Part shown: positions 14,871 to 22,605 of the stretch, one piece after another | How the letters are laid out: the number at the start of each line of letters is the position of its first letter | Numbering within the stretch: position 1 is the stretch's first letter | From: JAFDVL01 sp963794955 | GTDB taxonomy: Bacteria; Acidobacteriota; Blastocatellia; RBC074 | Direction: 5' to 3' | Assembly: GCA_963794955.1 (NCBI GenBank) | Contig: CAWCGF010000025.1 | Span: forward strand, 62,001 to 126,000 | DNA: 64,000 bases | Position numbers and translations under genes: made by a program | Notes under the pieces: model-generated | What the model saw: only the letters and a program-made list of their open reading frames with translations | The model's database searches: none | What the model was told of the DNA's origin: nothing

Positions 14871-15652
14871 CGCAGTGCAACTCTATCTTTGAGCAAAGCT
14901 AATTCCACATCCGCCACAAATTGACGGGTAATCGCGCTCGGTGTTTCGTGGGCGGCCAGTGCAATCAAAGCCTCCGCGATGGCTTCGCGCTGCCGCATGT
15001 GATTGGAGTGTTGCTCGCGCAAGCGGGCGGCGAGCGGAAAGAGAATGAGGTTCGCCACCCCTACCCCATAAATTGTCGCGACAAAAGCCGTTGCAATACC
15101 AATACCCAGCGAAGACGGATCGGACAGCGCGCGCAAGACCTGAATCAACCCGAGCACCGCACCCAAAATGCCGAAGGTCGGCGCATAACTCGCCGCACCT
15201 TCCAGCGTGGTCACATCGCGCAGCCCACGTTCATCCTCGTGATCAAGCACGCGTTCTAGCCGTTCTCGCACCAAAATCGGGTCCGCATATTGCGAGATCA
15301 GACCCAAGGCTTGCGCCAGCAGCGGATCGTTCGTGTTAGCCGCTTGGGCTTCCAAGGCTTGCGCGCCTTCCCGACGAATCAGCCGCGCGAGCCAATTGAG
15401 GCGTGCTTTTGTGCTTTCAAGTTCTTCCTGGCCAGGTTGGAAAAATAACATCACCAGCGCGCGCGCCACCGCCCGCAAACCATACAAACCGCGCCGGACG
15501 AGAATCGCGCCCATCGTGCCGCCAAACACAATTAGTGCGGCAGCCGGTTGCCATAAAAATCCCAGCCGCACCCCTTCGATCCAAGCGCCAGCACAAATCG
15601 CCGCCAACCCCACAATGATTCCCAGGGGGACGGCCAAATCAGGTCGTTTCAT
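14867..15652 (-). CDS. Second flagellar stator protein, MotA/MotP-like
   Basis: This is a second MotA-family protein (261 residues from the ATG at 15652), partner of the adjacent MotB-like protein. It has membrane segments at about 8-50 and 155-205 and the family segment GAASYAPTFGILGAVLGLIQVL, with a late membrane segment ending in NLILFPLAARL. It is more like the PomA/MotP branch (short N-terminal part, LDHEDERGLRDVT loop) than the MotA at 6880. The frame is open 24 codons farther up, but that would overlap csrA. It sits 19 bp after csrA in the sigma-28-linked transcript. Confidence 0.9.
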   Translation of the reverse strand: MKRPDLAVPLGIIVGLAAICAGAWIEGVRLGFLWQPAAALIVFGGTMGAILVRRGLYGLRAVARALVMLFFQPGQEELESTKARLNWLARLIRREGAQALEAQAANTNDPLLAQALGLISQYADPILVRERLERVLDHEDERGLRDVTTLEGAASYAPTFGILGAVLGLIQVLRALSDPSSLGIGIATAFVATIYGVGVANLILFPLAARLREQHSNHMRQREAIAEALIALAAHETPSAITRQFVADVELALLKDRVALR

Positions 15653-15671
15653 ATCCAAATTACCTTGAGGG

Positions 15672-15932
15672 CTAATCGTTTGAATGTTCGTTTGCTTCTT
15701 CGCGGGCGCGTAGTCGTGAGGCAAGATTTTCTATTACCTTGGGAGGCGGAGGAGCGGAAGCTGCCTGGTTTGCTAATTGGATTTCGGCAAAGACTTCGTA
15801 GCGATGCACCGAGGTTTCACGCGGCGCAGAAATGCCCAGTTTGACGTTCTCGCCATTCACCGCCAGCACTTCGACAATGATTTCATTGCCGATCACCAAT
15901 TTCTCTCCGATCAACCGTGTGAGTACGAGCAT
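15672..15932 (-). CDS. csrA: Carbon storage regulator CsrA (RNA-binding)
   Basis: CsrA is a homodimeric RNA-binding protein that represses translation by covering GGA-containing leaders, classically that of flagellin. The first ~55 residues are canonical (MLVLTRLIGEKLVIGNEIIVEVL, LGISAPRETSVHRYEVF). The protein is 86 residues, longer than the usual 60-75, because of a Pro-rich and then charged helical tail (PPPPKVIENLASRLRAREE). It lies next to fliW, its known protein antagonist, after a 115-bp gap that holds a GTTAGC-type repeat. Confidence 0.97.
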   Translation of the reverse strand: MLVLTRLIGEKLVIGNEIIVEVLAVNGENVKLGISAPRETSVHRYEVFAEIQLANQAASAPPPPKVIENLASRLRAREEANEHSND

Positions 15933-15961
15933 TACACCTTCTTATCATTAGTCATTTGAGA

Positions 15962-16037
15962 AAAGCTGTTAGCTCTTAGCGATTCGCTGTTAGCCAAAAG
16001 TAATTCTCTTGCTATTGGCTAACGGCTAATGGCTTTT
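15962..16037. repeat. GTTAGC-word inverted repeat between fliW and csrA
   Basis: AAAGCTGTTAGCTCTTAGCG on one side and TTGGCTAACGGCTAATGGCTTTT on the other form an imperfect stem made of GTTAGC words. It occupies most of the fliW-csrA gap. Confidence 0.7.
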
Positions 16038-16047
16038 CCTAATCAAA

Positions 16048-16497
16048 TCATCTGCCAACAGCCGCCTCTTGCCCCAGGAACGGTAACGGTTCGGCCAATT
16101 GATAGGCGCTGTCTGTTAAGACCGTTTGCGCTCCTCGCATTGTCCGCGGCGCAATGACGATAGGCGCACGCAGATTGATGGTGGATTCCGTCCATTCCGC
16201 AGCAATCGTCACGATCACTAAAGTAAGCGGCGCTTCGCCTACGGTCAATCCCAACTGTTGCTTGAGGCTGGCGGGAAATTGTGGCGCATAATCGGGCACG
16301 TGCGCCTTGGCTTCCAGCACCAGAAAAGCGATTTGTGGATCATCCAGCGAGCAGAGCAATAGGATAGGCGCGACTTCCGTGTAATTGAGCAAGACCATCC
16401 GCCGTAATTGTGGCATTCCAATCAAGCCTTCTTCAAAGCGGATGATGTCTTCTTCCCCATAGCTCAAATCAGTACCTTGAACGCAAATAGTTGCCAT
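16048..16497 (-). CDS. fliW: Flagellar assembly factor FliW
   Basis: FliW binds flagellin and CsrA, linking flagellin export to relief of CsrA repression. The 149-residue protein carries the family hallmarks: IIRFEEGLIGMPQLRRMVLL, SLDDPQIAFLVLEA, and NLRAPIVIAP. It starts 7 bp after the flgL stop, so both are cotranscribed. The flagellin gene itself is not in the window. FliW and CsrA together predict a translationally controlled flagellin elsewhere in the genome. Confidence 0.97.
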   Translation of the reverse strand: MATICVQGTDLSYGEEDIIRFEEGLIGMPQLRRMVLLNYTEVAPILLLCSLDDPQIAFLVLEAKAHVPDYAPQFPASLKQQLGLTVGEAPLTLVIVTIAAEWTESTINLRAPIVIAPRTMRGAQTVLTDSAYQLAEPLPFLGQEAAVGR

Positions 16498-16504
16498 GAT
16501 GTTG

Positions 16505-17410
16505 TTATCCTAAAAAGTCGAGTAGTGAGCGGCGACCGAACTGCGAAGCCGATTGCAACACAGCATTCAGCGCCGTGTCAGCCTCTTTCGTTTCGATGGC
16601 AGCTTTGGCGATGTCTATGACTTCAATCCGTTGGGCGGTATCTTCCAAAGAAAGATTATATTGCTTGAGCCGCTCGGTGACTTGCTCTACATGGGTTAAG
16701 CGTTCGCCTATCTTGGTGCGTGCCTGGCTCGCTGAATCCGCGAAGACCTTCACCCGATCAATCGTGGCAAGCACCGTCGCTTTATCAGCCGTGTCATCGC
16801 CCGTCCCACGAATCGCCGTTACGGCAGTTTTGAGCGCGTCAAGGATCGAGCCGCCTGTATCTGACAGAAACGATTCCGCTGTCACGCTACTGGCAATCAG
16901 CGTTCCTTCCGGGTCAACTTGCACAGAAACCTCCGTGGTGGCAGTCGCCGAGGGAACTCCATTGACATCGTAGGGTGGCGCACTCAGGCGTGAGCCGCCG
17001 AATAAATACGAGTCGCGATATTCTGTATTGGCCAACTGCTGGATACGAGTAACAATGCCATCCAACTCGGTGGCGACGGGGACTCTGGCTTTGTCATAGA
17101 AAGCCGCCGTTCCTGCATTTGTTAAGAGCACGCGGGCGCGATCCAGCAATTGTTGATAGGAATCCAAGGTGCTGTCGCCAATCAGCAATGTGTCTTTCGT
17201 ACTGTCGGCGTTTTTCACGAATTGTTCTAACTGCGTCTGCGTGGTGCGTAATTGAAAGACAGCGCTGGCCCCACCCGGATCATCGGAAAGACGATTGATC
17301 CGTTTTCCACTGGAAAGGTGATCTTGCGCATCGGCCAGGCGCTGGCGGCTAGTGAGAATTTGAGCAGTCAGGCGAGCATGGGTCGCCGGTTCAGTAATTC
17401 GAAAAGACAT
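16505..17410 (-). CDS. flgL: Hook-filament junction protein FlgL (HAP3)
   Basis: FlgL is the second hook-filament junction protein. The 301 residues show the flagellin-like N-terminal helix (SSGKRINRLSDDPGGASAVFQLRT) and a flagellin-like C-terminal helix (DIAKAAIETKEADTALNAVLQSASQFGRRSLLDFL). The centre carries the TEYRDSYLFGGSR stretch, typical of FlgL rather than flagellin. It is directly downstream of flgK in the sigma-28-linked transcript. Confidence 0.95.
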   Translation of the reverse strand: MSFRITEPATHARLTAQILTSRQRLADAQDHLSSGKRINRLSDDPGGASAVFQLRTTQTQLEQFVKNADSTKDTLLIGDSTLDSYQQLLDRARVLLTNAGTAAFYDKARVPVATELDGIVTRIQQLANTEYRDSYLFGGSRLSAPPYDVNGVPSATATTEVSVQVDPEGTLIASSVTAESFLSDTGGSILDALKTAVTAIRGTGDDTADKATVLATIDRVKVFADSASQARTKIGERLTHVEQVTERLKQYNLSLEDTAQRIEVIDIAKAAIETKEADTALNAVLQSASQFGRRSLLDFLG

Positions 17411-17468
17411 AGTTATTATTTAAGGTTGGTTCCTGAGTACGCCTGCTAAAAGCGCGCTCAGGTGAAAA

Positions 17469-18857
17469 TTATTGGCCGAGTTGCAAAATCGTTTGTGTCA
17501 TTTCATCCGCCACTTTCAGAAAACGAGCGGCGGCTTCGTAGGCTTTTTGATACTGCAACAGATTGAGCGCTTCTTCATCCAGCGACACGCCCGAAACGGA
17601 ATTCCGTTGGGCTTCGATTTGAGTCAGAATCGCCGTTTGCGTCTTCAAATCATCATCAATCGTTCCGACAGTTTCTCCGACGGCGCTCACGAGCGCACCA
17701 TAAATACTGGTAAAAGAACCTGTCTGCGTTCCCACCACAGAAGTCTTGTCGTTGATCAAGTTCGCAATATTACGCGCCACGGTTCCATCACCCGTGCCAG
17801 CGCCGCTGGGCGTGGTGACCACACGTCGCGCATCCTGGAGCGTAGCTGACACCTCAAAGGTGGCGGCGGTAATGGTCGTACCACCCGAAGCCACAAAAAA
17901 TGCCGTGCCCACATTGCCGTTCAAATCCGTGCCTGCGGTGTGCAAAGTATTGACACGGGCAGCCACTGTTCCAGCCAAATCATCCAGCGTTTGAAGATAG
18001 CCACCAATGTTGTTAAGAGCTTCTTGTACGCCGCGTAATTTGCCATCGCTAATCACCGCCGTTTGCCCATCCAGCTTGATCGTGGCTAACCCATCGGGTG
18101 GAGTATCTTCGATGGTTAAGGCGGTGGTTTGATCGCCGCTGACCAACACGCGCCCATCCCCCACTGCCAGCGTTATGCTGCCATCCCGATTTGCCGTGGC
18201 GCGGGCCCCCGTCAGTTCGGCAACTTGTCGCACATAAGTATCGCGCTGATCCTGTAAATCACCGCTATTCCCCCCAACCGTTTCAGCCACCAGAATCTTG
18301 CTATTGAGCGTCGCAATTTTCTCGGTCAGATCATTGACTGAATTCACCGTCGTACGGATCTCCTGGTCGGCGCTGGTGCGGGCTTCAACCACCTGCGCAC
18401 GGGTCGTATGAAAAGCAGAAGCCAGGACCTTGCCGCGCTCCACGACGGAGGTGCGCAACGAAGTTGAGGCCGGACTCGCTTCCAAGCTGCGAAACGCTCC
18501 AAAAAAACCTTGCAACCCCGCATTGATACCGCTTGTTGCATCAAGTTCATTAAAGGTCGCTTCTACTGGTGTCAAGGTATCGCGCTGTGCGGTCAGGCGT
18601 CCGGTGATCGCCGTTTCGCTTTGCAACCGCGTGGCAATGAATTGATCGCGCAGCGATTTGACGCCATCAATATTCACGCCCGTCCCGACTAGCTGTCCAT
18701 TGGCGCTGCTAGTCGGCGCGGCGGAAAGTTGTACGGTTTGCCGCGAGTATCCTGGTGTGTTGACGTTGGCAATATTGTGCCCCGCGACTGTCACACCCAA
18801 TTGACCGGCGCGCAACGCACGCCGCCCGATTTCAAACAAAGAAAAATTTACACCCAT
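17469..18857 (-). CDS. flgK: Hook-filament junction protein FlgK (HAP1)
   Basis: FlgK is the first hook-filament junction protein. The 462-residue protein starts with a rod/hook-type helix (VAGHNIANVNTPGYSRQTV) and ends with the matching C-terminal helix (GVSLDEEALNLLQYQKAYEAAARFLKVADEMTQTILQLG). It overlaps the end of its chaperone gene flgN by 10 bp, which indicates coupling. It is slightly short for the family (often ~550), the difference lying in the variable middle domain. Confidence 0.96.
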   Translation of the reverse strand: MGVNFSLFEIGRRALRAGQLGVTVAGHNIANVNTPGYSRQTVQLSAAPTSSANGQLVGTGVNIDGVKSLRDQFIATRLQSETAITGRLTAQRDTLTPVEATFNELDATSGINAGLQGFFGAFRSLEASPASTSLRTSVVERGKVLASAFHTTRAQVVEARTSADQEIRTTVNSVNDLTEKIATLNSKILVAETVGGNSGDLQDQRDTYVRQVAELTGARATANRDGSITLAVGDGRVLVSGDQTTALTIEDTPPDGLATIKLDGQTAVISDGKLRGVQEALNNIGGYLQTLDDLAGTVAARVNTLHTAGTDLNGNVGTAFFVASGGTTITAATFEVSATLQDARRVVTTPSGAGTGDGTVARNIANLINDKTSVVGTQTGSFTSIYGALVSAVGETVGTIDDDLKTQTAILTQIEAQRNSVSGVSLDEEALNLLQYQKAYEAAARFLKVADEMTQTILQLGQ

Positions 18858-19303
18858 GCTTTTCCTTCTCCGCGCCGCGCGTAGGGCGCACGATATGTGG
18901 TGGGAAGTATGCCGAAAAATTCCATTGAGACCGAAGCGAAAATCGCCCCATTGATGGCCAAAGCAGCCGCGTGCCCATACGTGCGCTGATAGCTGCCCGC
19001 TATTTTCTGCAACTCATTGGAAGCCTGTCGAAAGGCGTCGCGCGTGGTTGTGCTGATGGTCGTTTCACCCGGCGAGGACGCCCGTAAATCGGCAAAGGCG
19101 GTTAGCCTAAACATCAACCGCAGCAGCCGCGCACGCATTTCCAGCAATTCGCTCTCGCCCACTCGCACCAGCGCCGTGACCTTTTCCGGCGCACTGCTTT
19201 CCAAGGCGGACGTGAGATGTGTCGTAGCCGTCTGAAGACGGCAATAGGCCGCTATTTGCTCCTGCATCAACTCCGTCGCCTGCAAAATCATGTCTTCGCC
19301 CAT
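18848..19303 (-). CDS. flgN: Flagellar export chaperone FlgN
   Basis: FlgN is the cytoplasmic chaperone for FlgK and FlgL. The 151-residue protein is predominantly helical, with a FlgN-like pattern (LMQEQIAAYCRLQTATTHLTSALES, then RVGESELLEMRARLLRLMFRL). It lies exactly between flgM and flgK, the standard position. GAGGAA 8 nt upstream supports the ATG at 19303. The C-terminal ~40 residues (AAALAINGAIFASVSMEFFGI) are unusual for FlgN, so the name rests on context as well as sequence. Confidence 0.8.
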   Translation of the reverse strand: MGEDMILQATELMQEQIAAYCRLQTATTHLTSALESSAPEKVTALVRVGESELLEMRARLLRLMFRLTAFADLRASSPGETTISTTTRDAFRQASNELQKIAGSYQRTYGHAAALAINGAIFASVSMEFFGILPTTYRAPYARRGEGKAWV

Positions 19304-19338
19304 GGAGCGATTTCCTCATCTTTCAGTTGTTAGCGTGT

Positions 19339-19662
19339 TCAGTTATCAGCTTTTTTCAGCATCGCATCGGCGATAGCTGGAGCATCCAGGTGATACGCAT
19401 CCTTTTGCAGGAGCGAACGAAAATGCTCGACGCGTTCGCTGCGGACATCGGGCAATTGCCCTACCTGCTCCACCAGATTGCGAATCGCCGTCGCGCGCGA
19501 TGACAGGTTAATCACATCTATAATGGTGTCGGGTGGAGCTTGTGTGCGCGTTCCCTCTGCTGATGCGAGCGATTGAGGGTCTGGTTCGCGCCCGACATCT
19601 GGTCGTAAGGTAGTTCGCACCAATTCAATCTCATTGTTACCATTCACTTTAATTGAGTTCAT
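19339..19662 (-). CDS. flgM: Anti-sigma-28 factor FlgM
   Basis: FlgM binds and inhibits FliA until the hook is finished and FlgM is exported. The 107-residue protein is largely disordered in its N-terminal half and has the conserved C-terminal part (DVINLSSRATAIRNLVEQVGQLPDVRSERVEHFRSLLQKDAYHLDAPAIADAMLK). The ATG at 19662 follows a near-perfect AAAGGAGG Shine-Dalgarno; a longer start at 19680 would place that signal inside the gene. A sigma-28 promoter lies 54-81 bp upstream, giving the classic feedback loop. Confidence 0.95.
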   Translation of the reverse strand: MNSIKVNGNNEIELVRTTLRPDVGREPDPQSLASAEGTRTQAPPDTIIDVINLSSRATAIRNLVEQVGQLPDVRSERVEHFRSLLQKDAYHLDAPAIADAMLKKADN

Positions 19663-19715
19663 ACTTACGCCTCCTTTCAAGCTCAGTCACATTGTGCGAT
19701 TGAGTATTGAACCTC

Positions 19716-19743
19716 TTATCGGTCAGGAAGCGCGAAATCTTTA
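19716..19743 (-). promoter_or_regulatory. Sigma-28 (FliA) promoter of flgM-flgN-flgKL-fliW-csrA-motPS
   Basis: On the - strand, TAAAGATT (19743-19736) and ACCGATAA (19723-19716) are separated by 12 nt, against the consensus TAAAGTTT and GCCGATAA. The -10 element covers the stop codon of the upstream flgJ-like gene, and the start of flgM is ~54 bp away. The spacing equals that of the motA promoter. The genes downstream are late genes expected under sigma-28. Confidence 0.75.
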
Positions 19744-20534
19744 GCAAAGTTTGTTAAGGGATTGATCGGTTGTCCATTTTCGCGCACTTCAAAGTGCAAG
19801 TGCGGCCCGGTCGAACGCCCCGTCGAGCCAACGGTGGCGATTACTTGTCCGGCAGTGATCTGGTCGCCAACTTTGGCCAGCAATTGATCGGCGTGTCCAT
19901 AAAGTGTCTGTTTCCCGTCCGCTTGTTCGATAATAATCGTGTTGCCATAACCGCCACGTCGTCCGGCAAACACCACCTTTCCCGCTCCGGTAGCGCCAAT
20001 CGGTGTGCCAACCGGAGCCGCAATATCAACGCCGTGATGCTGGCGTTGCTGGCCATTCAACGGATCGCGGCGCAAGCCAAACGCAGAAGTGATGCGCCCT
20101 TCCAAGGGCAACTGCGGTGCGGCCTCCTGGCTCTGGCTGACTTCCGCTTGCAGCACTTCGCTGGGCATCGTGGCCGTGGGCGTCGCAGTCGTTCCCTGCT
20201 TGACGGCTTGCACGGCAGCCACCGCGCGCTCCATGGCGGCTGATTGCGTAGCAGCCTTTTCGCGCAACTGGCGCAGGATCGTATCGGCAATCCCGATCCC
20301 GCCGTTCTCGGACATGATTTTCGCCATCTGTTCGCTGAACATTTGCTTGTACATATCCGCGCCCGTGCTGCTGAACACATTATCTTCTTCGTCATCGGAC
20401 TTTGTATTCAGTGCCGCCGTAAGCTGGTTTAAGAACAATGCCTCAAATTGGACAGCCGTCTGCCGAGCCGCTGCTTCAAGTTGATTGTTCGGTAAGGCGC
20501 CAACGAGGGGCGCTTCAAGGCGTGAAAGATTCAT
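19716..20534 (-). CDS. flgJ: FlgJ-type rod-binding protein fused to M23 (LytM) peptidase
   Basis: The N-terminal ~100 residues match the FlgJ rod-cap domain (QFEALFLNQLTAALNT, MYKQMFSEQMAKIMSENGGIGIADTILRQL). The C-terminal ~130 residues are an M23/LytM endopeptidase, with zinc and catalytic motifs HHGVDIAAPVGTPI and GPHLHFEVRENGQPINPL. In many proteobacteria the second domain of FlgJ is instead a glycoside hydrolase (GH73) that opens the murein for the rod. Here a peptide-cleaving enzyme takes that place. It lies directly after flgI, the usual flgJ position. No signal peptide is seen, consistent with export through the flagellar apparatus. Confidence 0.92.
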   Translation of the reverse strand: MNLSRLEAPLVGALPNNQLEAAARQTAVQFEALFLNQLTAALNTKSDDEEDNVFSSTGADMYKQMFSEQMAKIMSENGGIGIADTILRQLREKAATQSAAMERAVAAVQAVKQGTTATPTATMPSEVLQAEVSQSQEAAPQLPLEGRITSAFGLRRDPLNGQQRQHHGVDIAAPVGTPIGATGAGKVVFAGRRGGYGNTIIIEQADGKQTLYGHADQLLAKVGDQITAGQVIATVGSTGRSTGPHLHFEVRENGQPINPLTNFAKDFALPDR

Positions 20535-20567
20535 ATTTTTGAAAAGACACCGCTATGCTGCGAGTGT

Positions 20568-21704
20568 TTATTGCAATTCTAAATCTGCTGCGAGCGCGCC
20601 TGCGCCCTTGATTGCCTGCAAGATGCTGATGATGTCACGGGCGGTTGCGCCCACTGCACGCAAGCCGCGCACCACTTCTTCCACCGTTGCGCCCTCCGGC
20701 AAAATCAGCGACTCCGGTTTGCGCTCCTTCACATCTACCGAAACGCGCGGAACCACTGCCGTATCGCCGGTCTTGGAGAGAATGTTGGGCTGCGAAACGT
20801 CATATTCCGTACCGATGCGTACCGTCACACCACCCTGCGAAATCGCGACGGAAGAGAGCCGGACATTGCTGCCCATAATGATCGTGCCGGTGCGTTCGTT
20901 GATGATCACTTTAGCGACCAGATCAGTCTGCAAGCGCACGGTTTCCAACTCGGCAATGAAGCCAACGTTGTCATCAATATATTTACGCGGGATTTGCACC
21001 GTGATATTGCGCCCGTCCAATGCGCGCGCCGTGCCCGTACCAAAGGATTCGTTGACTGCACGGCTGAGCCGTGACGCGGTCGTGAAGTCATCTTGCCGCA
21101 GCACCAAAGTAACCGAGCCATTCACCGCTAAATCCATCGCGACGGTGCGCTCGACTAAGCCGCCATTGGGCACACGTCCCACAGTTGGATGATTGATGTC
21201 CACTGAGTTGCCCGCATCGCCAGCCGAGATACCGCCAATCGAAACCGGCCCTTGCGCCAGCGCATAGATTTGCCCGTCCACGCCTTTTAGGGACGAGACA
21301 ATGAGCGTCCCACCTTGCAGCGAACGCGCATCGCCGATAGACGAAACCAACACGTCAATCTTCGAGCCTTGCCGCGCAAACGGCGGCAACGTCGCTGTCA
21401 CTAGTACCGTCGCAATATTTTCTGGTCTCATCCCATCCACCGAGGTGGAGATGCCCATGCGCTGCAATAAATTCTGCAACGTTTGCCGCGCATACAAATT
21501 CTGCTGCACTTTGTCGCCCGTGCGATTTAGCCCAATCACCAGCCCGTAGCCGAGCAGTTGGTTGCCGCGTACGCCTTCAATCTCGGCAATATCCTTGATG
21601 CGTACGGTCATTTTGTCATCAGGCTTTTGGGCGTGGGCGGCGCTCACCAACCAGACACAAACGAAGGACAGACCTAGCCAGGAAATGTTTTTGTTGCGGT
21701 TCAT
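20568..21704 (-). CDS. flgI: Flagellar P-ring protein FlgI
   Basis: FlgI forms the periplasmic P ring around the rod. The 378-residue protein has a signal peptide (about residues 1-25, ending SAAHA) and the family motifs VRIKDIAEIEGVRGNQLLGYGLVIGLNRTGD and ARQTLQNLLQRMG, closing with VVRGLRAVGATARDIISILQAIKGAGAL. It is of usual length. It lies between flgH and the flgJ-like gene, separated from flgH by a 110-bp gap holding a long palindrome. Confidence 0.97.
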   Translation of the reverse strand: MNRNKNISWLGLSFVCVWLVSAAHAQKPDDKMTVRIKDIAEIEGVRGNQLLGYGLVIGLNRTGDKVQQNLYARQTLQNLLQRMGISTSVDGMRPENIATVLVTATLPPFARQGSKIDVLVSSIGDARSLQGGTLIVSSLKGVDGQIYALAQGPVSIGGISAGDAGNSVDINHPTVGRVPNGGLVERTVAMDLAVNGSVTLVLRQDDFTTASRLSRAVNESFGTGTARALDGRNITVQIPRKYIDDNVGFIAELETVRLQTDLVAKVIINERTGTIIMGSNVRLSSVAISQGGVTVRIGTEYDVSQPNILSKTGDTAVVPRVSVDVKERKPESLILPEGATVEEVVRGLRAVGATARDIISILQAIKGAGALAADLELQ

Positions 21705-21723
21705 CGTGCTACTTCTCAGGAAA

Positions 21724-21812
21724 TGTAGAGCAAACTTTCCCGTTTGCTCATGACTAAATTAGGTGCGCCTAGCGGGAAGAGGAGCAAACGGGAAAGTTTG
21801 CTCTACATTGCG
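21724..21812. repeat. Long inverted repeat between flgH and flgI
   Basis: GTAGAGCAAACTTTCCCGTT (21726-21745) continues to TTGCTC. It returns as the reverse complement GAGCAAACGGGAAAGTTTGC, then TCTAC (21782-21806). The arms match over ~25 bp and each arm is itself partly palindromic. The loop is ~30 nt. It fills nearly the whole flgH-flgI gap and could tune transcript stability between L-ring and P-ring genes. Confidence 0.75.
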
Positions 21813-21814
21813 GA

Positions 21815-22594
21815 TTAAAACGGCGTGATCTTCTCGAAGAACTTGAAGAGCCAGCCCGGCGCGTTGTCTGCGGAGGCCACGCCCTTGCCATTCAATTCGA
21901 CGCGCAAATCACCGACTGCCGTGGTTGGCACCACATTGTCAGAGGTCAGATCGCGCTGGCGGACAATGCCGGACAGCAACAGCTTTTCACTTTCCTGATT
22001 GATCTTGACGTTCTTCAAAGCTTCGATACGCAGGTCGCCATTGGGCAAGACTTCGATCACGCGTGCCGCAATCCGCGAACGCAAATCGGTGGTGCGCTGG
22101 GTGCTGCCTTTCCCTTCGAATTTCCGATTGCCCAACGCTCCGACGACGCCTGCCGCGACTGCCGCACCAGGCGCAGGCAAGGCACCAGCGGCTGTTACCA
22201 AGCCACCCAACGTACCCGAATCACGAGCACGCTTAGCGCCGGAAGAAACACTGGCCGTACTGCCTTCGATGACATCTACGAACACCAAATCGCCCACCAG
22301 GCGCGCGCGAAAGTCGCTCAACAAATCAGTTCCGCGCGCCTCGGTGGTGAACAGCGAGCCATTAGCTGGGCGCGCCTGCACACGCGCGACAGTGGCTTCG
22401 TCCGGTTGCACTTGGACGAATTGCGGCACGGGCATTTCTTTCACTTCCTTCGTCGGCTTCTTCTTCTCTTCGCGTGGTTTCTCAGATTTACCTTTTGTAT
22501 AGCGGAGTCTGCCTTGCGCCGCTGCAGGTACGAAAGCTGACAGCGCGCCCATTAAGACAACCACTGCATAAAGTCTGATCGTTCTACTTTTCAT
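21815..22594 (-). CDS. flgH: Flagellar L-ring protein FlgH without lipidation cysteine
   Basis: FlgH forms the outer-membrane L ring. The 259 residues include the family segments SLFTTEARGTDLLSDFRARLVGDLVFVDVIE and RIAARVIEVLPNGDLRIEALKNVKINQESEKLLLSGIVRQRDLTSDNVVPTTAVGDLRVELNGKG. FlgH is normally a lipoprotein, but this one has a plain signal peptide (about residues 1-27, FVPAAAQG) and contains no cysteine at all. Anchoring must therefore differ. A Lys/Glu-rich stretch (residues 33-50) follows the signal. It starts 11 bp after flgA. Confidence 0.95.
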   Translation of the reverse strand: MKSRTIRLYAVVVLMGALSAFVPAAAQGRLRYTKGKSEKPREEKKKPTKEVKEMPVPQFVQVQPDEATVARVQARPANGSLFTTEARGTDLLSDFRARLVGDLVFVDVIEGSTASVSSGAKRARDSGTLGGLVTAAGALPAPGAAVAAGVVGALGNRKFEGKGSTQRTTDLRSRIAARVIEVLPNGDLRIEALKNVKINQESEKLLLSGIVRQRDLTSDNVVPTTAVGDLRVELNGKGVASADNAPGWLFKFFEKITPF

Positions 22595-22605
22595 CGTAAT
22601 TCCTC

